Positions 7,357-15,738 of a DNA stretch of 64,000 bases are shown here, piece by piece; within the stretch, counting starts at the first letter, position 1; the number at the start of each line of letters is the position of its first letter. The notes under the pieces were generated by a model, which worked only from the letters and a program-made list of their open reading frames with translations, did not search any database and was not told the DNA's origin. The DNA is from Gilliamella sp. ESL0441 (lineage in GTDB: Bacteria > Pseudomonadota > Gammaproteobacteria > Enterobacterales > Orbaceae): the NCBI RefSeq assembly GCF_019469185.1, contig NZ_CP048264.1, positions 1,054,001 through 1,118,000 of the forward strand, read 5' to 3'. Both the position numbers and the translations under genes were made by a program.

Positions 7357-8355
7357 ATGAGAAGATTAATAAATGATGGGTATGACGTTGTTGAAGAAAT
7401 GTTAGAAGGCTATTGCTTAGCACACAGTGAATATGTCGAACTTAAAGAAGACTGTCATCGTGTTGTGGTAAGTAAAAAGATCAGTAAAGAACCCCGAGTA
7501 AGAATAATCATTGGTGGTGGGTCGGGACATGAACCTGCTTTTTTAGGTTATGTGGGTCAAGATTTTGCTGATGCAGCAGCGGTTGGTAATGTTAATACTT
7601 CCCCTTCTCCGGAATATTGTTATGAGGCGGTAAAAGCGGTTGATTCAGGTAAAGGATGCCTGTTTGTTTATGGTAATTATGCTGGTGATGTCATGAACTT
7701 TGATATGGCAGTTGAACTAGCAGCAGATGAGGGTATTCGTGTTGAAACGGTAACTGTGACGGATGATATTTATTCATCTAAAAACATCAGTGACCGCCGA
7801 GGAGTCGCTGGCGATGTATTTGTATTCAAAGTTGCCGCGAGTGCTGCCGCAAAAGGTTATGATTTAGATAAAGTTAAAGCACTTACTCAAAAAGCAAATG
7901 CAAATACTTATTCTATGGGCGTTGCATTGTCATCTTGTACTTTACCTGTGACGGGTGAACCCATATTCGAAATGCATGATGGCGATATGGAAGTCGGTAT
8001 GGGAATTCATGGTGAACCCGGTATTGAAAGAACTAAATTAGCAAAAGCCGATTTTGTCGTTAGCCAATTAGTTGACCATTTGCTACAAGAATCAAAAATA
8101 CAATCGGGTGACGAAGTACAACTACTTATTAATGGATTAGGGGGCTTAGCTTTGATGGATCAATATATCTGTTATCGAAAAGCTCATCTTTTATTGGCAC
8201 AAAAAGGAATAAAAATCTATAAACCATTGGTGGGTAATTATGTCACTTCAATGGATATGGTTGGAATGTCCATTTCGCTTATTAAGCTTGATGATGAACT
8301 AAAACAGTTATTAGCTCATCCATGTGATGCTCCTTATTTTAAAATTACCAATTAA
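7357..8355 (+). CDS. dhaK: Dihydroxyacetone kinase subunit DhaK (or erythrulose kinase subunit)
   Basis: 332 residues, typical for DhaK. I-I-G-G-G-S-G-H-E-P gives the substrate-binding loop with His58, and M-G-I-H-G-E-P-G-I-E-R contains His218, which in this family forms the covalent hemiaminal with the ketose. D-R-R-G-V-A-G-D and G-N-Y-A-G-D-V-M-N-F are also conserved. With DhaL and the IIA subunit it transfers phosphate from phosphoenolpyruvate to dihydroxyacetone in the cytoplasm. Related kinases act on D- or L-erythrulose, and the neighbouring isomerases make that a real alternative; the sequence alone does not decide. A GGATAGATAGGGG leader provides the ribosome site. Confidence 0.92.
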   Translation: MRRLINDGYDVVEEMLEGYCLAHSEYVELKEDCHRVVVSKKISKEPRVRIIIGGGSGHEPAFLGYVGQDFADAAAVGNVNTSPSPEYCYEAVKAVDSGKGCLFVYGNYAGDVMNFDMAVELAADEGIRVETVTVTDDIYSSKNISDRRGVAGDVFVFKVAASAAAKGYDLDKVKALTQKANANTYSMGVALSSCTLPVTGEPIFEMHDGDMEVGMGIHGEPGIERTKLAKADFVVSQLVDHLLQESKIQSGDEVQLLINGLGGLALMDQYICYRKAHLLLAQKGIKIYKPLVGNYVTSMDMVGMSISLIKLDDELKQLLAHPCDAPYFKITN

Positions 8356-8373
8356 ATTTCAAGGAGAATGTTG

Positions 8374-9024
8374 ATGAGTGAACGGATGTTAGAAAAATCG
8401 TTTTTTATTGAGACCTTTAAAAAAATTGCGATCATGGCTGAAGAAAATCGTGATCATTTGAGTAAATTGGATTCGGATATTGGTGATGGTGATCATGGTA
8501 TCAATTTGACCATTGGTTTTCGTGAAGTCGAAAAACAACTTCCAGCTTTGACCGATTCAACCGCAGATATAGCAGAATTAATGAAAAAAGTCGGTATGAT
8601 TTTGTTGAGTAAAGTAGGGGGAGCATCAGGCCCTTTATATGGTAGTTTTTTTATGAAAATGGCTAATCATACTGTAGGCAAACAAGCGGTAACATTTAAA
8701 GAGTTTTGTCAAATGTTCCAAGATGGTGTAGAAGCCGTACAAATGCGAGGAAAAGCGGAACTTAACGATAAAACGATGATTGATGCACTAATTCCTGGAC
8801 TTGATGTTTTGAAGAATTATCAAGCGTCCGATGATCCAATCACGACCTTACAAAAATGTGTTGATGAAATGAAAAAAGGTTCAGACAACACCATTGCGCT
8901 TGTTGCTAAAAAAGGACGTTCAATGCGATTAGGTGAAAGAGCAATCGGGCATCGAGATGCCGGTTCTGAATCAGCATGGATGATAATGAATCAATTTTTA
9001 GAACAATTGAAACTGGAGAAGTAA
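8374..9024 (+). CDS. dhaL: Dihydroxyacetone kinase subunit DhaL
   Basis: 216 residues from the ATG at 8374, seven bases after AAGGAG; an ATG at 8368 is too close. The nucleotide/magnesium loop D-S-D-I-G-D-G-D-H-G is intact, as are G-G-A-S-G-P-L-Y-G and the C-terminal G-H-R-D-A-G-S block. In PTS-type systems ADP stays bound to DhaL as a cofactor that is rephosphorylated by the DhaM-type subunit, and DhaL then phosphorylates the substrate held by DhaK. It follows dhaK by 18 bases and is translationally part of the same operon. Confidence 0.92.
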   Translation: MSERMLEKSFFIETFKKIAIMAEENRDHLSKLDSDIGDGDHGINLTIGFREVEKQLPALTDSTADIAELMKKVGMILLSKVGGASGPLYGSFFMKMANHTVGKQAVTFKEFCQMFQDGVEAVQMRGKAELNDKTMIDALIPGLDVLKNYQASDDPITTLQKCVDEMKKGSDNTIALVAKKGRSMRLGERAIGHRDAGSESAWMIMNQFLEQLKLEK

Positions 9025-9046
9025 AAAAGTTTTTAAGCAATGTGTC

Positions 9047-9074
9047 GATCATTATTTAATTTCTGATAATGATC
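9047..9074. repeat. Perfect 9-bp inverted repeat between dhaL and gldA-like gene
   Basis: GATCATTAT at 9047-9055 faces ATAATGATC at 9066-9074 with a ten-base spacer. There is no T-run, so it is not a terminator. It could be an operator for an internal promoter or an mRNA structure. It shares AATGATCA with the repeat before the rpiB-like gene. Confidence 0.45.
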
Positions 9075-9108
9075 AGTAAGTCAAAAAAGTGTATAAGAGG
9101 TAATTACG

Positions 9109-10221
9109 ATGGATAAGGTATTTGTGAGTCCAAACAGGTATGTGCAAGGTAAAGATTTGCTTACACGAGCTGAAGGGTATGTTAAACCTTTTGGAACAAA
9201 TTTTTTAATTCTTGCAGATAAAAATATTTGGAATATTGCTGCTAATCAGCTTGCTGATTCATTGCAAAAATCGGGATTAGAAATTACCAAAGCTGTCTTT
9301 AACGGCGAATGTTCAATGATTGAAATTAATAGACTATTTGATGAATATAAGGATAAAAAATTTGATGCAATTATTGGTGTGGGTGGTGGAAAAACGTTAG
9401 ATACGGCAAAAGCATTAGCTGCAAAATATAACCTACCAAAAGTCTGTGTACCGACGACAGCTTCAACAGATGCACCAACTGCGAAAGTTTCAGTTGTGTA
9501 TACTGAAGATGGGGTTTTTGATTTCCTATGGCATCATTATAAAAATCCTGATTTAGTTTTAGTGGACACACGCATAATTGCCAATGCACCAGTAAGATCG
9601 TTGAAATCGGGTATTGCCGATGGACTTGCAACTTGGGTTGAAGCCAGAACCTCAATTCGTAGTTGCCATAAAACAGATGCCGGTGGAATAGCAACAATTG
9701 CTGGGGAAGCGATTGCCAGAGAATGTGAAAAAACAATTTTTGATTATGCCTTGTTAGCGGTAGAAGCGAATGAGAAAAAATTAGTTATCCCTGCACTAGA
9801 AGCGGTAGTTGAAGCCAATACGTTATTAAGTGGATTGGGGTTTGAGAATGGTGGATTAGGTGCAGCTCATGCTATACACAATGGTTTTACTGCTGTTTCG
9901 GGGGATGTCCATCATTTAACACATGGGGAAAAAGTTGCTTATGGCACAATAGCTCAACTAGTATTAGAAGGGCGTCCAATTGCTGAACTGGAGCGGTATA
10001 TTGATCTATATATTAAACTCGGTTTACCCATTACCTTAGAAGAAGTTCATTTAGATAAAATTACTGAAGAAGAGTTTCAATTAATCGGTAATAAAGCAGT
10101 AGATCCTGTCGAAACTATTCATAGCTTACCTTTCAAAGTTACTGCAGATGATGTAATACAAGCTATTAAAGCGACGGATTATCATGTAAAAAACTACAAA
10201 AAACGTTTAGGAATTAAATAA
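9109..10221 (+). CDS. gldA: Glycerol dehydrogenase-type NAD-dependent polyol dehydrogenase
   Basis: 370 residues, iron/zinc-containing alcohol dehydrogenase family, GldA branch. The NAD-binding loop is G-V-G-G-G-K-T-L-D-T-A-K, followed by P-T-T-A-S-T-D-A-P and D-T-R-I-I-A-N-A-P. Metal ligands are expected at the Asp of S-G-I-A-D-G, the His of G-A-A-H-A-I-H-N-G and the His of L-T-H-G-E-K-V-A-Y-G. It oxidises glycerol to dihydroxyacetone, or a C4 polyol such as threitol to erythrulose, supplying the substrate of the adjacent kinase. Ribosome site AGAGGT. It differs from the short-chain dehydrogenase that I recall in the comparable Listeria operon. Confidence 0.9.
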   Translation: MDKVFVSPNRYVQGKDLLTRAEGYVKPFGTNFLILADKNIWNIAANQLADSLQKSGLEITKAVFNGECSMIEINRLFDEYKDKKFDAIIGVGGGKTLDTAKALAAKYNLPKVCVPTTASTDAPTAKVSVVYTEDGVFDFLWHHYKNPDLVLVDTRIIANAPVRSLKSGIADGLATWVEARTSIRSCHKTDAGGIATIAGEAIARECEKTIFDYALLAVEANEKKLVIPALEAVVEANTLLSGLGFENGGLGAAHAIHNGFTAVSGDVHHLTHGEKVAYGTIAQLVLEGRPIAELERYIDLYIKLGLPITLEEVHLDKITEEEFQLIGNKAVDPVETIHSLPFKVTADDVIQAIKATDYHVKNYKKRLGIK

Positions 10222-10232
10222 ACATCTCACAG

Positions 10233-10272
10233 CACTTCTTTCTAGCATTGTTTAAGTTGCTTGAAAGAAGTG
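10233..10272 (+). repeat. Long stem-loop between gldA-like and tpiA-like genes
   Basis: CACTTCTTTC at 10233-10242 pairs with GAAAGAAGTG at 10263-10272; after a T-T mismatch a further AGCA/TGCT extends the stem. No T-run follows, so it is more likely an RNA stability or processing element than a full terminator, allowing uneven expression of the downstream pair. Confidence 0.5.
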
Positions 10273-10356
10273 TTACATAGCTGATAATGCAGTTTTTAAT
10301 GATGTATTTAACCACTATTATTTAAACCCCTTCTCTGATTATCGACAGGAAAAATT

Positions 10357-11136
10357 ATGAAGAAAATATTCATAGGTACCAGCTGGAAGATGAATAAAAC
10401 ACTAGCAGAAGCACTATTATTTTGTGAACAATTAAAAACGTTTTATCCTGAGAGTTTGAACAATCATATTCAACCTTTTGTTATACCCCCTTTTACCTGT
10501 GTTCGTGAGGTTGCCGGTTATATGGCAACAAATAAAATGAACTGTCTAACAGGTGTGCAAAATATGCATTATGAAGATTCAGGGGCGTTTACCGGTGAAA
10601 TTTCACCAATAATGGTCAAAGATACCGGTGCAACGATAGTTGAGATAGGGCATTCTGAACGCAGAGAATATTTTGGCGAAAATGATTTAGCTATCAATAA
10701 AAAAGTAAAAGCAGCACTAAAACACGGATTGACGCCATTAGTATGTATTGGTGATAGTCGTGACGAAAAATCGTGGGGGGTGTCTGCTGAAGCGGTGATT
10801 AAACAGATGAAAATAGCCTTGTCTGGTATTGATAAACAGCAAGCCACACAAGTCATTATTGCTTATGAACCTATTTGGGCAATAGGTGAACATGGCACTC
10901 CAGCGACGCCGACAGAAGCGGAATTAATACATCTTAAACTTAGATCGGCATTAATAGAATTGTATGGTGAAACTATCGCAAATCAGATGATTTTACTTTA
11001 TGGTGGTAGTGTTAATCTTGAAAATTCAACATTACTCATTACTAAACCTAATATTGATGGATTATTTATTGGTCGTAGTGCATGGCAAGCAAAAGGTTTT
11101 TGTAATATATTATCGGCTATTAATCAGCAAAGTTAA
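10357..11136 (+). CDS. TIM-family isomerase, probably L-erythrulose 1-phosphate / D-erythrulose 4-phosphate isomerase
   Basis: 259 residues with the triosephosphate isomerase catalytic set: Lys11 in G-T-S-W-K-M-N-K, the His of E-I-G-H-S-E-R-R-E-Y-F-G, and the Glu of A-Y-E-P-I-W-A-I-G. The usual G-N-W-K-M-N-G opening is T-S-W-K-M-N-K-T-L here, which I recall from the EryH/TpiA2/LerI subgroup acting on tetrulose phosphates rather than true TpiA. Its company (RpiB-like isomerase, DHA-type kinase, transaldolase) matches the route L-erythrulose 1-phosphate to D-erythrulose 4-phosphate to erythrose 4-phosphate. Plain triosephosphate isomerase activity on the DHA kinase product is the alternative. 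It precedes the regulator by 23 bases. Confidence 0.82.
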   Translation: MKKIFIGTSWKMNKTLAEALLFCEQLKTFYPESLNNHIQPFVIPPFTCVREVAGYMATNKMNCLTGVQNMHYEDSGAFTGEISPIMVKDTGATIVEIGHSERREYFGENDLAINKKVKAALKHGLTPLVCIGDSRDEKSWGVSAEAVIKQMKIALSGIDKQQATQVIIAYEPIWAIGEHGTPATPTEAELIHLKLRSALIELYGETIANQMILLYGGSVNLENSTLLITKPNIDGLFIGRSAWQAKGFCNILSAINQQS

Positions 11137-11159
11137 TATTTTTACGAAAGGCTATACGA

Positions 11160-12131
11160 ATGGATGGATTTAAAAACAAGCAAGAATCAGAGCTGCTAAC
11201 TGAAATTGCGGTTGCTTATTATGAGTACGAGCAAACTCAAGAAGAGATAGCCAAACGGTTTGGTATCTCAAGAATTAAAGTTGGTCGATTACTTAAAAAA
11301 GCAAGGTCTGAAGGAATTGTTGAAATTAATGTTAAATATCATCCTATTTTTAGTTCGCAAATGGAACTTCAATTTGTCAATAATTTTGGCATCAAACGCG
11401 CCTTGATCGCTTTAGATCACCAAGATGAAGATGAACAGCGTAGACAAGTTGCGGCATTGGTAACCAATTATTTATCAAGCACTTTAAAAAATGGTATGAC
11501 GGTTGCGGTTGGTCAGGGGCGAAATGTTGCCGCTGTTGCAAGTCACGTTGGTATATTCCCTGAAAAACAATGTAAATTTATTTGTGGAATTGGAGGGACA
11601 TTACGTGTCGGTGAGTTAATTGATGCCGATCATATTAGTCGAAGTTTAGCCAGAAAATTTAACGCCACGAGTGAAACGCTTTATGCGCCTGCTTATGTTG
11701 AAAATCGAGAACTTAAGCAAGCTTTTATTCAAAATCGTGTTATAAAAGATACCTTAGAACGAGCCGCGAAAGCCGATATTGCATTGGTTGGACTTGGAGA
11801 TATGAACGAAAATTGCTATATGGTGCAATTAGGTTGGTTTACACCACAAGAAGTCACTTTTGCAACTTTGCAACAAGGTGTCGTTGGCGATATTGCTGGT
11901 TACGGTTTTTTTGATATCAATGGCATGCCTGTTGATACCGTCATGAACGATCGTGTTATAGGTCTAAGTATTGAGGAGTTACGCAATATTCCATGTGTTA
12001 TTGCTATTGCTTCGGAAAATACTAAAGCGACAGCTATACTAGGCGCACTACGCTCTGGCGTTATTGATATCATTGCAACGAGTGCTTCAAATGCCAGAAC
12101 GGTGCTAAGCTTGCAACAAAATAGAAACTGA
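11160..12131 (+). CDS. SorC/DeoR-type transcriptional regulator
   Basis: 323 residues. An N-terminal helix-turn-helix at about 22-48 (T-Q-E-E-I-A-K-R-F-G-I-S-R-I-K-V-G-R-L-L-K) is followed by the sugar-phosphate-binding SorC domain, with V-G-Q-G-R-N-V-A, G-I-G-G-T-L-R and the D-I-A-L-V-G-L-G-D block. SorC proteins are tetrameric regulators whose effector is usually a phosphorylated sugar of the pathway they control. It is the last gene of the unit, so it likely controls the cluster and its own transcription, with an effector such as a tetrulose or triose phosphate. Candidate operators are the inverted repeats at 4274-4315 and 9047-9074. Confidence 0.88.
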   Translation: MDGFKNKQESELLTEIAVAYYEYEQTQEEIAKRFGISRIKVGRLLKKARSEGIVEINVKYHPIFSSQMELQFVNNFGIKRALIALDHQDEDEQRRQVAALVTNYLSSTLKNGMTVAVGQGRNVAAVASHVGIFPEKQCKFICGIGGTLRVGELIDADHISRSLARKFNATSETLYAPAYVENRELKQAFIQNRVIKDTLERAAKADIALVGLGDMNENCYMVQLGWFTPQEVTFATLQQGVVGDIAGYGFFDINGMPVDTVMNDRVIGLSIEELRNIPCVIAIASENTKATAILGALRSGVIDIIATSASNARTVLSLQQNRN

Positions 12132-12156
12132 TGATGAATATCTCGTCAAACCTTTG

Positions 12157-12240
12157 AAGCTATAAAGATTAGATTTAACTAAAATCATTTATTGCTATTT
12201 TTAAATGATTTTTAAATTTTACTCTTTATAGCTTGTTTTT
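12157..12240 (+). terminator. Nested hairpin terminator of the polyol operon
   Basis: An 11-base perfect outer repeat, AAGCTATAAAG at 12157-12167 and CTTTATAGCTT at 12224-12234, encloses a second hairpin (AAAATCATTT / AAATGATTTT); GTTTTT follows. The T-run lies only on the plus side, so it ends rightward transcription before the leftward pssA gene. Confidence 0.7.
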
Positions 12241-12276
12241 AGTTGATGCTTTACTTACTGTTTATCGCTTATTTCT

Positions 12277-13635
12277 TTATAATAAGCGTTTAATAATTCG
12301 ATCAACTCGTATGCGGGTTAATCTTTTAATTAATTTATGGACATGATTTGGATAAAATTGACTTGCTTGAATTTGTTGAAAATGCGTAACTAATGTTGTT
12401 TTTTCACGAATTGTATCAAGCTCTTTATTAAACTGATCTTTTAGTTCTTGATTCGGATCGTGTATTAAGATACCGTTTTCAAGATCTAGTCGCCAAGCTC
12501 TTGGATTTAGATTATTCCCTGTAATTAAATACCATTCCTCATCTACCCAAATCCCCTTAAGATGATAAGTCTGTTCTCCATCTTTCCATAAACGAATAAT
12601 AAGTTGCTCTTTATCAATAAAAGACTGAAGCCGTTCTATAAAATTTCGTAAATTAATTTCGTATAAATAAGGTAATCCACCCGAAATATTGAATGGTTTA
12701 TCTTCTGGAATATAAAAATCATTAGCCGTTTTATCGCCAATAATGATTTCGACTTGACGACCTTTTCGTAATAGACGAATGATATCCCGAACTAAAATAT
12801 TGGGTAAATTAAAATACGGAGTACAAAAAACAATTTTTTGTTGAGTCGCATTAATTAAATGGTGGATGGTTTTGTTCAGTAAATTATTATTACGACCTAA
12901 ACCAGAAATTGGAGCTACTGAAAGCGATTGGTTATCTGCATCCCCATTATATTGATAATTAGCATTCATCAATTGTTGACGGAGCGATTTAATCTCAGGT
13001 TTAATTTGCTTTCTCGTTTTGTGTGTTTGACCATCTAACCGTTGCAAACCATTTTTCGCAAGAAAATAGGTATCAATATAGTCAACCATACTGTCTGCCA
13101 ATAGTTTGTTGGTGATAAAATGATATCTATCATATCGGTATTTATCGAATTTATGTAAATAAACATTATTAATGCTTGCTCCACTATAAATCACCGTGTC
13201 GTCAATAATAAAGCCTTTAAGGTGTAGGACACCAAGTACTTCACGGTGATTAACAGGAACACCATAAATCGGAATATCGATATGAGGGTTTTCTTGTTTG
13301 AATTGATAATAAAAACGGGCATTTGTTTTGCTTTTATCTTCGCCAATTCGCCCACGTTGAGCTCGGTGCCAATCGACAAATATTTTTATATCTAGATTTG
13401 GTCGTTGTTGTTTCGCGTCATAAAGTGCTTTAAGTATTTCAGTTCCTGCTTCATCTTGCTCTAAATATAATGCAACAATATAGATGCGTTTTTTTGCTTT
13501 ATCGATTGCATCAAGTAAAGCAAGACGATAAGTTTGAGGATCATAGACAATACGATATTGATCGGCTTGTTGAGGAATTTTAGCAAATTCTTCAAGTTGC
13601 TTTTTATGATTATATCTTATAAAAGGTATTCGCAT
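12277..13635 (-). CDS. pssA: CDP-diacylglycerol--serine O-phosphatidyltransferase (phosphatidylserine synthase)
   Basis: 452 residues from the ATG at 13635, which aligns with the E. coli PssA start; the frame is open further upstream but the extra 28 codons have no counterpart. It has two phospholipase-D (HKD) motifs: H-L-K-G-F-I-I-D-D in the first third and H-L-K-G-I-W-V-D-E in the last third, plus C-T-P-Y-F-N-L-P and G-N-N-L-N-P-R-A-W. The basic C-terminus fits peripheral binding to acidic membrane and ribosomes. The enzyme makes phosphatidylserine, the precursor of phosphatidylethanolamine. No strong ribosome site is seen. Confidence 0.95.
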   Translation of the reverse strand: MRIPFIRYNHKKQLEEFAKIPQQADQYRIVYDPQTYRLALLDAIDKAKKRIYIVALYLEQDEAGTEILKALYDAKQQRPNLDIKIFVDWHRAQRGRIGEDKSKTNARFYYQFKQENPHIDIPIYGVPVNHREVLGVLHLKGFIIDDTVIYSGASINNVYLHKFDKYRYDRYHFITNKLLADSMVDYIDTYFLAKNGLQRLDGQTHKTRKQIKPEIKSLRQQLMNANYQYNGDADNQSLSVAPISGLGRNNNLLNKTIHHLINATQQKIVFCTPYFNLPNILVRDIIRLLRKGRQVEIIIGDKTANDFYIPEDKPFNISGGLPYLYEINLRNFIERLQSFIDKEQLIIRLWKDGEQTYHLKGIWVDEEWYLITGNNLNPRAWRLDLENGILIHDPNQELKDQFNKELDTIREKTTLVTHFQQIQASQFYPNHVHKLIKRLTRIRVDRIIKRLL

Positions 13636-13778
13636 GATTTTTATATTATTAAATCTGACACACATCCTAAAAAATAGAGTGTTTGTCAGATAAATAAATC
13701 TCCTTTTTATACAACACATTAAAATCTAACTTAGAAAATTATTTCAATTAAAAATATAATGTTTCTGTTTATATATGT

Positions 13779-14831
13779 TTAAGATTGCTCACTAACCCAA
13801 GTCTGAATGATTTTGTAGGTTAAGGCTAGTACTACCGGGCCGATAAATAATCCCATCATACCAAAACCAAGTAAACCGCCAATAACACCAAATAATATCA
13901 ACAAAAATGGTAAATCCGCACCTTTTTTAATTAAATATGCACGCATAACACTATCAAGTGTTGTTAATACAATAGCGACGATAATTAAGATAATACCCGC
14001 TACAGTGTGACCATTCCAAAATTGCCAAATAATACAGCCTAGCATGACAATGACAGGGCCAATTTGAGCCACACAACAAATAAATAAGATCAGTGTTAAA
14101 ATACCAGCTAACGGCATCTTAGTTAACATAAAACTTAAGCCACCGATTAATGCTAAAGTAATTGCCGTTACTACTACGCCCAGCGCGACAGCACGAATTG
14201 ATTGTCCAGCTAACGTTATTGTCGTTTCGCCATATTGTTTTGATAAACGATTAGCAAACACATAAACATTTTTAGTAATACTCTCTCCTTTTAAGAAGAG
14301 TAATAAACTAAAAGTAATCATTATACCAGCATGGAAAATAAATATACCAATATTAGTTACTTGTGCAATAAGCCATTTTATCATTGTACCGATATAAGGT
14401 TGAATGGTTGTGATCAAATCTGAACCATCCGTTTTGATTAAATCTAGCCATTTTTGATGGAGTTCTTCCCCGAACATTGGTATATTATTTAACCAATCTA
14501 AAGTTGGTAATTCATGATGAGATAACGTTTTCGCCCATTCAATAAGATAGTGACTATTTTGAGCAACACTACTAAAAATTAAAATAAACGGAATGACACA
14601 AACAATTGCCAATATTAATGCCATAACTAGCAAAGACAACCATCTTTTGTTAAAGAGTTTCTTTTGAATTTTTTTCATTAATGGCCAAGTCGTAATGACG
14701 ACCATTACAGCCCAAAAAAAACCGAATAAAAAAACCTCAACTATTCGGTAAGTTATAATAATAAATAATCCGATTATTAGAAGATTTAGAATTAACTTCA
14801 ATAAATCACTATTATTTTTTTCTGTTTGCAT
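13779..14831 (-). CDS. ydiK: AI-2E family inner-membrane transporter YdiK
   Basis: 350 residues, about eight membrane segments; a paired hydrophobic start, a central soluble loop (about 85-150), and the C-terminal signature with G-A-D-L-P-F-L-L-I-L-F-G-V-I-G-G-L, G-M-M-G-L-F-I-G-P-V. It resembles E. coli YdiK along most of its length, for example R-P-Y-I-G-T and R-A-V-A-L-G-V-V-V-T-A in the reference against Q-P-Y-I-G-T and the same R-A-V-A-L block here. Family members export small molecules or antiport sodium/protons; the substrate of YdiK is not established. It is a single gene, divergent from the ecotin gene. Confidence 0.88.
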   Translation of the reverse strand: MQTEKNNSDLLKLILNLLIIGLFIIITYRIVEVFLFGFFWAVMVVITTWPLMKKIQKKLFNKRWLSLLVMALILAIVCVIPFILIFSSVAQNSHYLIEWAKTLSHHELPTLDWLNNIPMFGEELHQKWLDLIKTDGSDLITTIQPYIGTMIKWLIAQVTNIGIFIFHAGIMITFSLLLFLKGESITKNVYVFANRLSKQYGETTITLAGQSIRAVALGVVVTAITLALIGGLSFMLTKMPLAGILTLILFICCVAQIGPVIVMLGCIIWQFWNGHTVAGIILIIVAIVLTTLDSVMRAYLIKKGADLPFLLILFGVIGGLLGFGMMGLFIGPVVLALTYKIIQTWVSEQS

Positions 14832-14935
14832 TTTCTGTCCATAGTAATTAACAAATAAAATGTTATTATACGCATAATAACTGAAAAAGCATATTATGCA
14901 TTATTAATGAATTAAGTTACATTGGAGATCTATAA

Positions 14936-15430
14936 ATGAAAAAATTGATGCTTGTTTTGCTAACATCAGCTGTTCTTACAGCTTGTTCTACAACACCAAC
15001 TTTACCGCAAACTGTACAAAATGCTAACGACATTGCGCCTTATCCTCAAGCAAGTGAAGGTTATGTGCGTTATGCGATAAATTTACCTCCTTTAGCTAAT
15101 GAAAATAATGCCCGAGTTGAACTATTAATAGGAAAAGAGATAAATGTTGATTGTAATGTTAAACGCTTAACTGGAACAATCAAGCAAGAAGAATTAAAAG
15201 GTTGGGGATACTCTTATTACGTGGTTGAAAATGTTAATAGCGGTATATCAACGATGATGGCGTGTCTTGAAAGTACTAATAAGACTGAATTTGTTACAGT
15301 GGATCATAATTTAGGATGGCTAGATTATAATAGTCGGCTACCAATCATGATTTATGCGCCAAATGATATCCAAGTTAAATATCGTATATGGCAACCAGAT
15401 TCTAAAGTATTGCCAGCCAGAGTTGAATAA
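14936..15430 (+). CDS. eco: Ecotin-type serine protease inhibitor, predicted lipoprotein
   Basis: 164 residues. The leader ends in L-T-A-C (Cys17), a canonical lipobox, so the protein should be lipid-anchored rather than free in the periplasm like E. coli ecotin. The mature part follows ecotin: I-A-P-Y-P-Q-A, V-E-L-L-I-G, V-D-C-N-V-K-R-L with Cys73, the reactive loop S-T-M-M-A-C with P1 Met107 and Cys110 (disulphide partner of Cys73), then Y-N-S-R-L-P-I-M-I-Y and V-K-Y-R-I-W. Ecotin dimers inhibit trypsin-, chymotrypsin- and elastase-like proteases; in a gut bacterium the target would be host digestive or immune proteases. Single gene. Confidence 0.93.
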   Translation: MKKLMLVLLTSAVLTACSTTPTLPQTVQNANDIAPYPQASEGYVRYAINLPPLANENNARVELLIGKEINVDCNVKRLTGTIKQEELKGWGYSYYVVENVNSGISTMMACLESTNKTEFVTVDHNLGWLDYNSRLPIMIYAPNDIQVKYRIWQPDSKVLPARVE

Positions 15431-15738
15431 AGTTTAGCTACGTTAAGCAGACAATTTAATCGAAGAAATGAGTGGATAAAATATAGCCATTTAAGCTTAA
15501 AATGTAAGATATTTTACATTTTAGATGGACTTCTTTAAAAAAAAAGGTATTTTATCCCACGTAATGCAAGGAATGCACCTATACCCAGTTGTATGTTAAT
15601 GGTAAGTTGTTTCTTGCTTACCTCGGTTTCGCCAAACTATTTATATAGGTTGTTGGTAAAATTTGGGGGTCCATTATGTTTTTCAATGGGCTTGTGTTTA
15701 ACATGTAATATCCCTATTTTAGAGGAGAAGTGGTGAGC
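15431..15738. other. Intergenic region before potF
   Basis: Contains a perfect AT-rich inverted repeat at 15498-15523 and a second short repeat (GGTAAG/CTTACC) near 15600-15622. No gene is seen. It presumably carries the end of the ecotin transcript and the potF promoter. Confidence 0.5.
15498..15523. repeat. Perfect 10-bp inverted repeat between eco and potF
   Basis: TAAAATGTAA, six-base loop, TTACATTTTA. The stem is all but GC-free, so it would be a weak terminator; it may instead be an operator. A run of A bases follows about 13 bases later. Confidence 0.5.

Noticed and set aside
9371..9736. Long open frame antisense to the gldA-like gene
   Set aside because: It has no ribosome site, and the opposite strand has full family conservation; similar antisense frames in potG, potI, tamB and yqiK were dropped for the same reason.
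12277..13719. Extended N-terminus of PssA
   Set aside because: The extra 28 codons do not match PssA; the ATG at 13635 aligns with the usual start.
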